Part shown: one piece after another, positions 11,439 through 22,688 of the stretch
Numbering within the stretch: position 1 is the first letter of the stretch
How the letters are laid out: each line of letters opens with the position of its first letter
Origin: Basidiobolus meristosporus CBS 931.73
Taxonomy: Eukaryota; Basidiobolomycota; Basidiobolomycetes; Basidiobolales; Basidiobolaceae
Length of the DNA stretch: 64,000 nucleotides
NCBI GenBank assembly: GCA_002104905.1
Contig: MCFE01000115.1
Coordinates: 62,001-126,000, forward strand
Direction of reading: 5' to 3'
The notes under the pieces: model-generated
Database searches by the model: none
Told to the model about the DNA's origin: nothing
What the model saw: the letters and a program-made list of their open reading frames with translations, nothing else
Made by a program: the position numbers and the translations under genes

Positions 11439-14400
11439 GAATTAAGAAAATCAAGCGCCCATAAGAAGGACAAGGAAAGTGCTTTAATAAGCAGTGATAA
11501 CCAGCAAAGAAGGTACCCAAGACCCTACAAAGGCAACTGCAACCTGTTTTGCAACTACTGCAAAAGGAAAGTACACACATCAGACCATTGTTTCAAAAAG
11601 AGAGAAAATCAGCAAAAGAAGCCTGAATATGAAATGCTGCAACAACTGAAGATAGACTATTCATATCCGCCCTAAATATGACCCCAAACAAGGATTCTCT
11701 GTCATGGTACATTGACTCTGCAGCATCTTAATACTTTACACACCAAAAAGAACTTTTACACAATATAAAGAAATTCCAAATAAAAAGGTTTTCATGGGTG
11801 ACAATAGAGCACTTGATACAGTGGGAGAAGGAACTATCCAAGTAAACCTTAGAGGCAGTGAAGGAAGCCCTACACTGACCTTTAAAGAAGTACTCAATGT
11901 ACCAGAAATAACCAAGAACCTACTCTCTTTTAGCAAGGCCACTGCAGAAGGACTCAGTTTCAGCCTTGACAATTCTGGATGCAAGATCACTGATCAAAAT
12001 GTTGTCCGTATTGCTTTGGGTATCAGAGATCCACATCTATACAAGGAGACTAATATTCCATCATATTTGGAAGCCAATATAAGTAACTTAAATGAAGAAA
12101 CAACAATTCTTTGGCACAGGAGATTTGGGCACATCAATGATTATTTGTGCAAAGTGATCAAAGATCAGCTAATTTCTGGAGTGAAAACTGATCCCCCAGC
12201 TAGCTTCAAGCACTGTGAGGCCTGCATATATGGAAAACAGGCCAGACAACTGTTCAGGAGCTCTGGATTAATCAAAACTAAGAAGAAATTAGATCTAATT
12301 CACTCAGATCTGTGTGGACCTATGCAAAATTTATCCTTAGGTGGGATGAAGTATTTATTCACTTTTATTGATGATTATACAAGATACACATAGGTCTACT
12401 TCATGGAGAGAAAGGAAGAAGCTCTGTCTAAGTTCAGGGAGTTTAAAGCCATGGTGGAGAAAGAAACTGGTGAAAAAATCAAGAAAATGTCCTCTGGCAA
12501 TGGTGGAGAATATGCCTCAAAACTCTTCAACAACTTCTGCAAAATTAACAGGGATAAAGCAAGAGACTACTGTACCATACTCCCCACAGCAAAATGGATT
12601 AGCAGAATGTGTTAATAGATCAATAATGGATATGGCAAGATCTATGATCCATGATCAAAAATTATCCTAAAATTTTTGGGCAGAATCAGTTGCCACTCTG
12701 TATACCTTAAAAATAGAAGTTATAACAGAATACTTTGTGATTCTACTCCATTTGAGCATAGTATGGATACAGATAAAGTGCAGAACATCTAAGAATATTT
12801 GGGTGTACTGAATATGCCAAGAAACAGCCCAGAAATCAGTCAAAATTTGAACTAAAAAGCGTAAAATGCATATTTTTGGGTTACAGGAATGAGAATATAG
12901 CATACAGACTCTACAATGCCAAAGCAAAGAAGCTGATTAGGTTCAGGGCTGTGTATTAATGAAAATTCAAAATTTTCACAAAAAATCACATCAGATGATG
13001 ACAAAAATCTGATCTCAAGTCCACTAATTGTAAGGATTGAATCAGAGCAAAGCAATGAAGGTTTTTTCACTCCAGAGGACTCTACAACCATGTTTCACCC
13101 AGAATCAGTGCCCAGGAATATCCCAGAAGTGGTCATTTCAGTATCAAATGCCCAAAGATCCAATTGGACAAGAAATAGCCCAAATTACTATATCAATGAG
13201 GGTACAAACTTAGCCTATGCCTACTCAGTCTATATTGATGAGCCCCTGACCGTAAAAGAGGCCCTCAATAGCCCTCAGACAAAGTTTTGGAGATTTGAAA
13301 TGACTGAGGAATATCAGGCCCTGATGGAAAATCAAACTTGGGACTTAGTAAATTACAAATCAACCAAAAATCCATTGGATGCAGATGGGTCTTCACAACA
13401 AAATACAAGGCTGATGGTACAATTGAATGATACAAAGCAAGACTTGTGGCCAAAGGATACTCTCAAACAAAAGGACTTGACTATACTGAGACCTTTGCAC
13501 CGGTAGCCAAGTTTAATTCCATCAGAATGATATTGGCTATTGCAGCCAAATATAAGTTTTTTATTCATCAAATGGACGTAAAAACTGCATTTTTGAATGG
13601 AGAACCTGATGAAAATGTGTATATGGACCAGCCTGATGGGTTTGTTGACCAAGATAACCCCTACTTTGGTCTGCAAGCTCAAAGAGTCACTATATGGTCT
13701 CAAATAATCACCGAGAGCCTGGAATTGCAAGATAGATTCTTATTTGGAATCTCTGAGTTTCAAAAGCAGTAATGCTGACTATAGTATATATTATAAGCCA
13801 GATAGATCAAATCCAGCTCTATTAGCTATATATGTGGATGATCTTATTATAGCCGCCAATCACCTATAAAGATTGGAAGAGACTAAATTGAGCCCATCTA
13901 AGAGGTTCAAGATGTCCAATCTAGGAGAACTCAGTTACTACTTAGGGATTACGTTCTCCATAAACAGAAGAATCCAGACTATTACCCTAAGACAATCCAA
14001 GTATACTCAAGATATACAAAGAAGTACCAAATGAAAAACTGTAAACTGGCAGCTACCCCAATGGAGACTAATCTTAACTTGATCAAAACTCAACCAAATC
14101 AATAGGGCTTGGTGCCAACAGAGAGCCATGACTTTCCTTATCAATCTAAGGTTGGCAGTTGGATGTATATCATGCTTGGAACATGTCCAGATATCTCATA
14201 TTCAGTGGGAGCTGTTAGCCACATAATCAGAACTATGGATCTGATCATATTGCAGCAGTTAAGCGGATTTTTAGATACCTAAAAGGAACTGCTGATATCT
14301 GCTTCAGATACACTTACACGGATTCAGAACAGAATCTTGTGGAAACTCTGATGCTCATTGGGGATAAAATTTTGAAGGCAGAAGATCCACTGCAGGATAC

Positions 14401-14808
14401 ACCTTTCTTTACTGTAAAGGAGCAATTTTATGGAATTCAAGAAAGCAACCAGCCATAGCACTTCCTACCACAGAGGCAGAGTATATGGCAGCTTGTGAAG
14501 CTACAAAAAAAGCAATGTGGTTAAGAAAGCTTTTTACAAATTTCAGCCTATGTCAAAACACACCTATTACTTTGTTTCAAGATAATCAAGGATGTATACA
14601 ATTAGGTAGATATCCAACTTTCCATGCTAGAACTAAGGACATAGATATTTGACATCATTTCATATGTGAAGCTATAGAAAATAGCCTAGTTAGCTTAGTT
14701 TACTGTCCTACAGATGACATGATTGCAGACATATTTACCAAACCATTAGCTAGAGACAAGTTTGAGTATCTTAGGTCAAAATTAGGACTAGTCAGTATGA
14801 GCATTTAG
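11439..14808 (+). pseudogene. Copia B gag(partial)-protease-integrase-RT-RNase H
   Basis: Open stretches at 11794-12393 (protease tail to integrase), 12403-12615, 13090-13506 and 13446-13772 (RT start) line up with copies A and C in order. Protease and later regions carry deletions and in-frame stops, for example at 12391 in the integrase core. The TGA at about 13430 is shared with copy A but is AGA in copy C, so A and B share a damaged ancestor. The frame ends with TAG at 14806-14808, as in copy A. Confidence 0.8.
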
Positions 14809-14819
14809 CTGAGTGGGAG

Positions 14820-15160
14820 TGTTGTAAAAATTTGTAATTTCTACCTAAATATTCACCTAACTTGGTCACTTAGATCATCACCTTCAAATCCTAGAGAACA
14901 CTGACCAAATTCCTTGTTGTGATTTACTTGGAATATTTTCACCAAAATACCAGGTACCCATAACATGAAAATTCTCAAAGTTGTCCAAAAGCCCCAGTCT
15001 TTGCACACATGTTCTTGGGGCCTTCCTTAGTCTATTCTATGTGTTTGTTATGCCAAGACCATCTAAAAGTATAAATACTACTTTTACATTCAATAAATCA
15101 TTAAGTGAAAACCACAAAATCTACTTGTTCTCCCAACCACTTCCAACATCTCCAAGACTC
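14820..15160 (+). repeat. Copia B 3' LTR, terminal 8 bp missing
   Basis: It starts TGTTGTAAAAATTTG and ends abruptly at CCAAGACTC, joining a different LTR family at 15162. The abrupt join suggests a deletion between two LTRs. Confidence 0.85.
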
Positions 15161-15161
15161 A

Positions 15162-15402
15162 TGTGTCATGGGTACTGACACGGGTACTAGCCTTATGTAG
15201 ATACATATACTGATTACAAAGCTGAATAGCATCTGGGATAACTAATGCTAATAACTAATCAGGGTAAACATCATATGGGATAATACTGATAATATGGGCA
15301 AAAGAAGAATGGGATAATACTGATAAAATAAAATATGGATAAGTATATCATAATGACTATATGAATGAACTTGTCTGCAGGAGGTATGTTTACCCTACCA
15401 CA
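15162..15402 (-). repeat. 3' LTR of the Gag-protease element, 5' portion
   Basis: On the minus strand it begins TGTGGTAGGGTAAACATACC just after the polypurine tract. It resembles the outer 250 bp of the LTR at 28370-28619, including TGTCA[T/C]GGGT. It is truncated at 15162 against the Copia B LTR. Confidence 0.65.
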
Positions 15403-15419
15403 TCCACCCCCCACTTGAG

Positions 15420-16148
15420 CTAAAAAGTTCCCTGAAACGTTTTAGCTAACCACTGTAAGTTTGGAGAACAAAGTGCTCTCTCAGTCATCCTCAATGAAGC
15501 ACCTGTCTTTTCTTGGGATAGAAATCTACATGATGTCATTGATCGGATATTGTTTGAGTCCATACTACAGAAGGTTGCTATTAGTCCTGGGCTCTCTGAG
15601 TATATAGTATACCATGCTGAACCATCTGGGTAGTTCACTGCAGTTGCTCTTGCTTTCCCCCTCCATGGTCTTCCAAGATGTAATTCAAAGTTAGCCTTTG
15701 CACAAATGAATACTGGGATCTCATGGGGTTTTCCTTCAATGATGAGAGGGAAGCTGTGAATAATTCCTAAAAGCTTTGATTGCCCTGAGTTGGCATCGTT
15801 CATGCTCCAATTGATATTGGTGTTTATGGGCAATAGGTCTTTGCATGGTAGTTGTTTCCAAGCCTCCAAAGGCATCACACTTATCTCAGATCCACTGTCT
15901 ATATGACATAGGATTTCTTGATTATGCACAGTTCCTGTAGTTGTTGCAGTTGCCACTGAGTAGTAGTGTTTCTGGCTTTGATGCAGCTTACTGGTATCTT
16001 GGCTTCCTTGAACTGTCCTGACCTGGTTGCCTTTGGTTGCTTCAATTGGATGCTTTCTTATTCTGATGTGCTCATCCAGTGTCTTTCTTACAGATGGTGA
16101 TACACTGAGTAGCTCCCCAACCTTGATTGATATGTTGCTTCCTAGCAT
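15420..16148 (-). CDS. Retropepsin-like aspartic protease domain of the Gag-protease element
   Basis: This is a 242-codon open stretch. The catalytic motif HIDSGSEISVMP lies about one third in (residues about 82-93), with the flap and second half (LLGIIHSFPLIIEG, FELHLGRPWRG) following as in Ty3 retropepsins. It aligns in order with the protease of the nested element (VFDSGSDINAI). The stretch ends 2 bp before the purine tract, leaving no space for a polymerase. The upstream link to Gag is broken, so it is probably not expressed as a fusion now. Confidence 0.7.
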   Translation of the reverse strand: MLGSNISIKVGELLSVSPSVRKTLDEHIRIRKHPIEATKGNQVRTVQGSQDTSKLHQSQKHYYSVATATTTGTVHNQEILCHIDSGSEISVMPLEAWKQLPCKDLLPINTNINWSMNDANSGQSKLLGIIHSFPLIIEGKPHEIPVFICAKANFELHLGRPWRGKARATAVNYPDGSAWYTIYSESPGLIATFCSMDSNNIRSMTSCRFLSQEKTGASLRMTERALCSPNLQWLAKTFQGTF

Positions 16149-16581
16149 ATGACTTGTCAGACCCTCTGGGGTACTATTTTACTTGACTCTAGGCTGCATG
16201 TGGTAGTTGTTAGTCTTGGCAGACTCTTGTAAAATTAATGGGGGTGATGCTTTCTTCGCAATCACAAATTCTGGCTCACATCTTGGTACTTTTGTTGCTA
16301 GGCCTGGATTAGCCATTTTTCAGGATGGTGTCTCTTTGAAGCATCTATTGAAACCATATGATCTTCGGCCTCTCTGGGGCCCTCATAGTCAAAGTTCAGC
16401 ACTTCAGCTGGATCAAAGTAGTCAGGATCTTCTTCTTCATGGAGGTGCACCTTTCTTGTATGAGAGGTGACTTGCTTGTAGTGAACTCTCATACCTCCTT
16501 GTCCAAACGCTGTGGATAATTTGTCACCATATTTACTGACTATGTATCCCTGAGGACTATATAGGACATCACCTGTGGATA
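16149..16581 (-). pseudogene. C-terminal Gag of the Gag-protease element, downstream of the insertion
   Basis: On the minus strand from 16581, the frame continues directly from the zinc-knuckle segment at about 23920-23966: TGDVLYSPQGYIVSKYGD, then GMRVHYKQV and an acidic patch EEEDPDYFDP, to a stop at 16298. The matching Gag of the nested element has the same order of features (GKICDIAG...GYGGMRSY). The remaining 150 bp to the protease is out of frame. Confidence 0.65.
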
Positions 16582-17675
16582 TGTGGTAATGGAAAGTATT
16601 CCATTACTACAATATCTCTAAACCAATATTGCACTCATTTCTTTAATTTGCTTTTTGCTATCGTAACACACAAGTGAAAGATCAAGAATTTCCAACTTTG
16701 AAGAACAAATGCTCCAGACCCTGACAAGCAATCCACCTAAGAATATTATGTCATACAGAACATGTAGTAACCAACACATGTTTCAAATTACAGCTCATTT
16801 GAAGCAGTACTTAAGGAGTTATGACCAAAAGAGTCCAACTATTATATATACTATGCCTTATTGCTAGGATTACTATGGTGACTTTGATTGCGTGTAACTT
16901 TCAAGCCAGCCAATCAAATCACGTAAATTTTCACAGGTGCTGCGCCTATGTCCGATCTGCGCCACTGCAAATTTTAGCTTTGTATCACGTGTATTGCTTG
17001 CGCAATTGCCCATAACTTTGATCCTTCAAAATATTCATAAATATGACTTCCCCAGCTGAAAAATAAAGGGAGAGCCTCTCTTTCCAGAATCTCCACACTA
17101 CAATTACAAATTTAAAGGTTATAAGACTTCCCCTGCATCACTTGCACTGTTGAGTATTCTGACTTTGATTGGTACTGCATCAGTAAAGAGACTGCAAAGC
17201 TCACAAGAATCCAATCTAAGTTCTACAAGAAACTACCACTTTTCTGTTGGAAAAGTCCCCTCTAAGAAACCCCTTTACTCTAAAGACACCCCTTTAGACA
17301 CCCCTTTAGGTCTAAAGACCCCTTTAGAGACTTCTACAACACACCCCTTTAGGTTAAAGGGGAGTTCAGAATTTCCATATTAGGAAATATTTTCTCAGAA
17401 AGGAAAGTGACTTCCAAATAAGGAAAAGTTTCTATAAAAGTAAATAAGCCCATTAGTCGACAGAAGGTCAGAACACTGCTGTAGAAGTGATAAACACTGC
17501 CTACAGTATATTTTGAGCCCAAGATTGAGGAAATTAGTGAAAGTTATATCTTCTATTGGTATATCAAACTCCCAATAAACTATTTCAGTATTAGCATACT
17601 GGAAGTTGTTGTATATTGTTGATTAGCCTCTACATTGTAGAACAAGCCCCAAACTAATCATAATACAACACAACA
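16582..17675 (+). repeat. Nested Ty3 element, 5' LTR (1094 bp)
   Basis: It contains a GC-richer central part, a likely TATA and start region (AAATAAAGGGAGAGCC near 17063) and a tandem array of ACCCCTTTAG-like units at about 17257-17362. It ends ACAACACAACA. Internal sequence begins AGAATTTGGTGAAGGACCTGG, where TGGTGAAGGACC may be the primer-binding site. Confidence 0.9.
17257..17362 (+). repeat. ACCCCTTTAG minisatellite inside the LTR (short allele)
   Basis: Repeated 10-12-bp units of the type ACCCCTTTAG/ACACCCCTTTAG alternate with TCTAAAGA spacers. The same array in the 3' LTR (23364-23573) is about twice as long. Confidence 0.85.
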
Positions 17676-17742
17676 AGAATTTGGTGAAGGACCTGGGTAG
17701 TTTGAACCTTTCACTATACAAGCATCAAGAAACGTTACAAGA

Positions 17743-19137
17743 ATGACCAATACACCACTCCCAGAGTTAATAGCCACTTTTAAAGGTGCCATTCCAGTAA
17801 AATTCTCAGGAGAGAATGTTACTGAGTTTCTAGAAGAGTTTAACAATATAGCTGCAGCATTTGAGCTATCACACAAGAACAAAATCCAGTTGTTTCCCTT
17901 TCTCTGTGAAGTTGAAGTATCAAGATTCTTACAAAGTTTGGACCCATTTAAGATATCTGTTGGCGCTAACTATAACTGGGACACTGCTCAACAAGCTATT
18001 TTAGCTGAATACCAAAAAGAAGCACAGTTTGTTACACTAAATGAGCTAGAAATGCCGTACGACAAGACCCAACCCTTGCAGAAGTACATTCAAAAGTTTG
18101 AGTCAAAAGCAAGGCATGTTGAAGCAGCTATCGGAATTCCAAGATTTTATCAAAGAAACTATTTTCTGATGAATATGCCTCCTGAAATACGTAATGCCAT
18201 TAGCCACCAAGTTCAGGCTACAAGCTCCTACAACAATGTTAAACAAATGGTGTTAAACTATCAATCAGGGAGACAAGTCATGGATTCCATTAATATTCAA
18301 ATGAAGATTCCCACTCCAGCTAAACAAATTCTTCATTGTACAAATAACCCACAAAGTGATCAGGTTAATGAATTAATTGATGCATTAGGAAAACTGACGC
18401 TTAAGTTGGACTCTCAAAGTGTACCATCATCAAGCATCAACAAGGCAAGACCAGAAAGTCCCAAAACAACCAGTAATTATCCACAGCAAACCAAATATTG
18501 TGTGTACTGTGAATCTGCTGAGCATAGCTGTTATGGTTGTCAAATATTGAATATTGATATTGACAGTCATAAGGTTATGATTGATTGTTATGGGAAGATC
18601 TGTGATATTGCTGGAAACCCCTGGTCTATCAACAGAGGTTATGGTGGAATGAGGTCCTATGTACTTGCTCAAGAAGAATCAAGTAAAAGCACCAAGACAT
18701 CAAATTTCATACAAATCCAAAAGACTGCAGAAATTCCAAGCAATGAACATTACGTACTCACAATATCAGATCCATCAGGGCAGGTCCAAGAATATCTAAT
18801 GGAAAAAGAGGAAGTTGAAGTGTTTAATTGCCTTATTGATAAGAGAAAGTATGTTTCTACAGAGAACAATCCTGAAAAAGTGTGTACCAACAAAAGAAAT
18901 CAGCCAATTGTTGAAATACCAGTACAGCCAGAAACATCAAAAATCCAAAAAGAACACTTGCAACCTCAATCTAAGTATGACACTACTGCAATTACACAGA
19001 AAGTTATCAACAAATTCTGGAAATCTCCATTTCCACAACTTATAAATCAAAAAATGTTCACCGCCATCAACAATCTCAGTCAACTACTACCAGAAATGGT
19101 TAAGCCTATGAACAAAGATATCCTGAAGAATTATTAA
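17743..19137 (+). CDS. Gag of the nested Ty3 element
   Basis: This 464-aa ORF starts 67 bp after the LTR. Residues about 20-190 have the alpha-helical composition of a Ty3 Gag (FSGENVTEFLEEFNNI, FLQSLDPF). A CCHC knuckle CVYCESAEHSCYGC (CX2CX4HX4C) lies at about residues 250-265. The TAA at 19135 is in frame with the protease that follows, so the original product was probably a longer Gag-protease. CAA at this site would restore continuity, though this is inference. Confidence 0.8.
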   Translation: MTNTPLPELIATFKGAIPVKFSGENVTEFLEEFNNIAAAFELSHKNKIQLFPFLCEVEVSRFLQSLDPFKISVGANYNWDTAQQAILAEYQKEAQFVTLNELEMPYDKTQPLQKYIQKFESKARHVEAAIGIPRFYQRNYFLMNMPPEIRNAISHQVQATSSYNNVKQMVLNYQSGRQVMDSINIQMKIPTPAKQILHCTNNPQSDQVNELIDALGKLTLKLDSQSVPSSSINKARPESPKTTSNYPQQTKYCVYCESAEHSCYGCQILNIDIDSHKVMIDCYGKICDIAGNPWSINRGYGGMRSYVLAQEESSKSTKTSNFIQIQKTAEIPSNEHYVLTISDPSGQVQEYLMEKEEVEVFNCLIDKRKYVSTENNPEKVCTNKRNQPIVEIPVQPETSKIQKEHLQPQSKYDTTAITQKVINKFWKSPFPQLINQKMFTAINNLSQLLPEMVKPMNKDILKNY

Positions 19138-20093
19138 GAACAGTCATCAACAACATTATCAAGTGAACAACTACGATTTGAAGTGGAAAAAGCCTTTTAC
19201 TCTATAACAACAGGAAGCTATGCTGCTACAATCAACAATGTTGAAGTGGAATGTGTTTTTGATTCTGGATCAGATATCAATGCTATCACCGCTATGACTT
19301 TTGAAAAAATCAAATTGCCATTGTCAGAAGTTGACTGGAATATGAGAACTGCTACAGGTGCAACAGAGAAGATGCTTGGACTTTGTCACTCTGCACCAAT
19401 TGAAATTGGAGGAATCAGGGTACTTCTCCCTTTTTCATTGTTGCAAATGGACCCACTTTTGAGGTATTGTTGGGACAACCATATGAGAGAAAATCTCTTC
19501 TACAAGCTGATAATAGACCTGATGGAAGCCTATGGCTGACAATCACATCTGACAATTGAAAAAGAAGGGCAACCTTTTGTGCAGCAGAAGAGAATAATCC
19601 AAGAAATGCAGACTCCATTCCAGTACAAAACATACAGGTTCATAAGGATATTTTGTTTTATGATCAACACTTCATTCCATCAACAACAAGTAAGACAAAT
19701 ACTAAGTATAAGCCAGTTGCATTGAAAGCAAAGCCAGTATCTACTGGAATATTGCCATCTGCCCACAACAATCCTCAAATGGAGCCTTTGCACAAATATG
19801 ACAAAATCAGACTCACAGAAGAGAAGCTCAAGGAGTTGGCTATTGGGACTACTCTTTCCACTGAGGAGAAAAGTCTCTTTTTGACTATGCTACAACGCTA
19901 TGACAATGTCTTTGCATTTAATGATGCACAAAGAGGATGTTTATCCACAGAGCTATTTCCACCGGTTAAGATCCATACTGTTGAACATACACCATGGGCA
20001 CTGAGGTCATATCCTGTTCCCTCAAGATTACTGAACAAAGTAATTGAAATGCTACAATCAAGATTTCAAAGTGGAGTCATTGAATATAGCTAA
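19138..20093 (+). pseudogene. Protease and RT N-terminus of the nested Ty3 element
   Basis: The retropepsin motif VFDSGSDINAI is in the Gag frame (19183-19539). Near 19430 a 1-nt indel shifts the frame. Reading then runs through GQPYERKS and RPDGSLWLT to a TGA at about 19555, and on to 19653-20093, which holds the N-terminal RT extension and ends at a TAA after VIEYS. In related elements this last site is usually Q. Confidence 0.75.
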
Positions 20094-22679
20094 GAACCTT
20101 ATTGCAATCCCTGGTTTACACCATTGAAGAAAAATGGAAGCCTACGGTTTATTCAAGACGTACAGCGTTTGAATAAGGTCACCATCAGAGATGCTATGCA
20201 ACCACCCATACAACATGAGTATATTGAGTCATTTACTGGATATCCTCTGATTACAACATTGGATCTTTATTCAGGATATGACCAAATACTTCTGGATCAT
20301 ACCTCAAGAGATTTCACCGCTATGGATACACCAATAGGACTCATAAGGATGACAAGAATTCCTCAAGGATGGACAAACTCTGTCCAAAATTATCAACATG
20401 CAATGATTTGAGTTTTGGATGACTGCTTCCCTGAAATATGCCAACCATTTCTCGATGACATTGCAGTAAAGAATAAGTCCAGAGAAAAAGATACATTGCA
20501 TGTCTTACCTCAAGTAAGAAGATATGTTTATGATCACATATGCACTGTTGAGAGGGTCATGAAGAAACTTCAAGCTTCTGGTCTGACTGTATCAGGAGCC
20601 AAATGCAAGTTTGGCTATGACAAAGCAATCATTCTAGGTGAACTTGTTACTGAAAAAGGGAGATTGCCTGATCCTGCAAAACTTTCATTGGCACTGAATT
20701 GGAAGCCACCAAGGAATATTCATCAAGTCAGACAATTATTAGGACTTACTGGTCTATTCAGAATCTGGATCAAGAACTATGCTCAAATTGCTAAGCCACT
20801 GACTCAGCTATTACAGAAAAACCAGAAATTTGAATGGCATGAAGAACAGGCAAATGCTATGTCAACATTGCTTGAGTCATTATCAAAGCCACCTGTCTTA
20901 GCAGCTATAGACTACAGTGTTATTGATTCACAACCAATCATTGTATCAGTTGATAGCTCTGGAATTGGGGTTGGTGGAATCATGATTCAAGTTTCAAAAG
21001 ATCATCATCGACAACCTTGCAAATATCTTAGTAGACTATTCAAAGGAAATGAGCTTAACTATCCATCTATCAAGAAAGAAGCACTGGGAGTACTCTATGT
21101 ACTCAAAAAGCTAAAGCCATACTTATTAGGAGTACACTTCACACTGGAGGTTGATGCCAAGCCATTATTAGGAATGTTGAATAAGTTGGAGCTTTTGCCT
21201 GATCCTATTCTAGCACGGTGGATATCATACATCCAGATCTTTGACTTTACGCTGCAACACATACCAGGAGCCAATCACAAAGGACCTGATGCCTTATCTA
21301 GAAAGCAACCAAATTCACCGTACTCAACTGATGATGATGAGATTGATGAGTTCCTTGAAAACACTAGACTTGGATTCTCATTCAGACATATGATACAAAG
21401 CAATTATCAACAAATCAAGGAATTTCTTACATCACTCAAAGTTCCTGCTGATATTCCCACAAATCAACGCACAAATTTTAAAAAGAAGGCTCTGAAGTTT
21501 ATACTGCATGACAGCACACTTTTCAGAAAAAGCAAACATGGAGTTCCTCAATGGTATATACATAACAATCATGATCAAGAGAAGATCATTCAAGAATTGC
21601 ATGAATCTGAATCAGGAGGTCATAAGGGAATTACATCAACATATGCAAAAATCTCTTTACGGTATTTTTGGCCAACGCTGTACACCAACACAAAAGAATA
21701 TGTGAAATCATGTATTCCATGTCAAAGAAGAGACAACCAAAAGATGCATGAACCACTTCACAGTATATACACATCTTATGCTTGGCAAATTACACATGTA
21801 GATATTATACATTTACCACGAGCAACAGCTGGGTATCAGTATGTGGTGGACTGTCGTGATAACTTTACTGGTTGGATAGAGGCTAGAATGCTGAAACAAG
21901 CCAATGCAAAAGCAGTAGCAAGATTTCTTAAAGAAGATGTATATCTCAGACATGGTTCAGTTGGCACCCTTATTGCAGACAATGGAGAATGTGGATCTTA
22001 TGAAATACAAGCACTACCGACAAAGCATGGAACCAAGCTTATACATACTACGCCATACCACCCACAAGCAAATTCACCAGTTGAACGTGGACATTCTGCT
22101 TTTGTAAACACATTAGCAAAGCTTAGCTATGAAGAACCCAACAAGTGGGCAAATAACTTTCATGCAGCAATTTTGGCTGATAGAGTTACGGTTAAAAGAA
22201 GTACAGGGTATACACCATTTTTTTTAATATATGGACATGAAGCTGTTTTGCTGATAGACATATCTTTTGGGAATTGGCTTACCCTCCCATGGAAACCAAC
22301 CATGACAACATCAGAGCTATTGCTAGCAAGAGTACAACAGATTCAACAAGCACACACTCTGCAACAGAATGCAATAGAAAACCTGAAGAAATCCAGAATG
22401 GCTGGCAAGGAGAACTCTGACGCTCAAAAATGCCTAAGAAAAACATTTTTAGAAGTAGGTGAGTTGATACTACTTCACAACACAAAAAGCCAAAGAAACA
22501 AGGCATCCAAGCTGTATATGAGATGGCAAGGTCCCTACAAGATCATACATGCAAACAAAAATGGATCTTACAAACTAGCAGAACTTGACGGTACACCACT
22601 TGCACTGACACAACCTGGTAACAGCTTGAAGAAGTTCCATATCAGAAGTAATAATGAGGGCATTATTTCTCAAAGTTAG
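20094..22679 (+). pseudogene. RT, RNase H and integrase of the nested Ty3 element
   Basis: RT core: LKKNGSLRFIQDVQRLN, TLDLYSGYDQI and the catalytic FLDD at 20448-20459. One TGA (about 20409, where W is expected before VLDD) breaks it. From 20415 to 22679 a 754-codon frame is intact: RT thumb, RNase H (IVSVDSSGIGVGG, DALSRK), the HHCC integrase zinc finger (GGHKG...CIPCQRR), the DDE core (HVDIIHL, IADNGE, NSPVERGHS) and a C-terminal domain ending before the polypurine tract GGGGAGACT. No chromodomain is seen. Confidence 0.88.
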
Positions 22680-22688
22680 GGGAGACTT

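Larger units (their letters stand above)
11439..15160 (+). mobile_element. Ty1/Copia copy B, in tandem with A and lacking most of gag
   Basis: Immediately after the A/B LTR the sequence starts inside Gag (GAATTAAGAAAATCAAGCG, equivalent to about 7703 in copy A). The primer-binding site and first 600 bp of gag are therefore absent. Zinc knuckle, protease, integrase, RT and RNase H follow, with many frameshifts and stops. The 3' LTR is 14820-15160, missing its last 8 bases (TTACAACA). Copy B is more decayed than A or C. Confidence 0.85.

Noticed and set aside
17257-17362. CRISPR-like array
   Set aside because: The units are 10-12 bp with minimal spacers inside an LTR, in a eukaryote. This is a minisatellite.
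19430-19560. Programmed frameshift between protease and RT in the nested Ty3 element
   Set aside because: The shift falls within the protease domain, not at a domain junction, and is followed by a stop in the new frame. It looks like damage.
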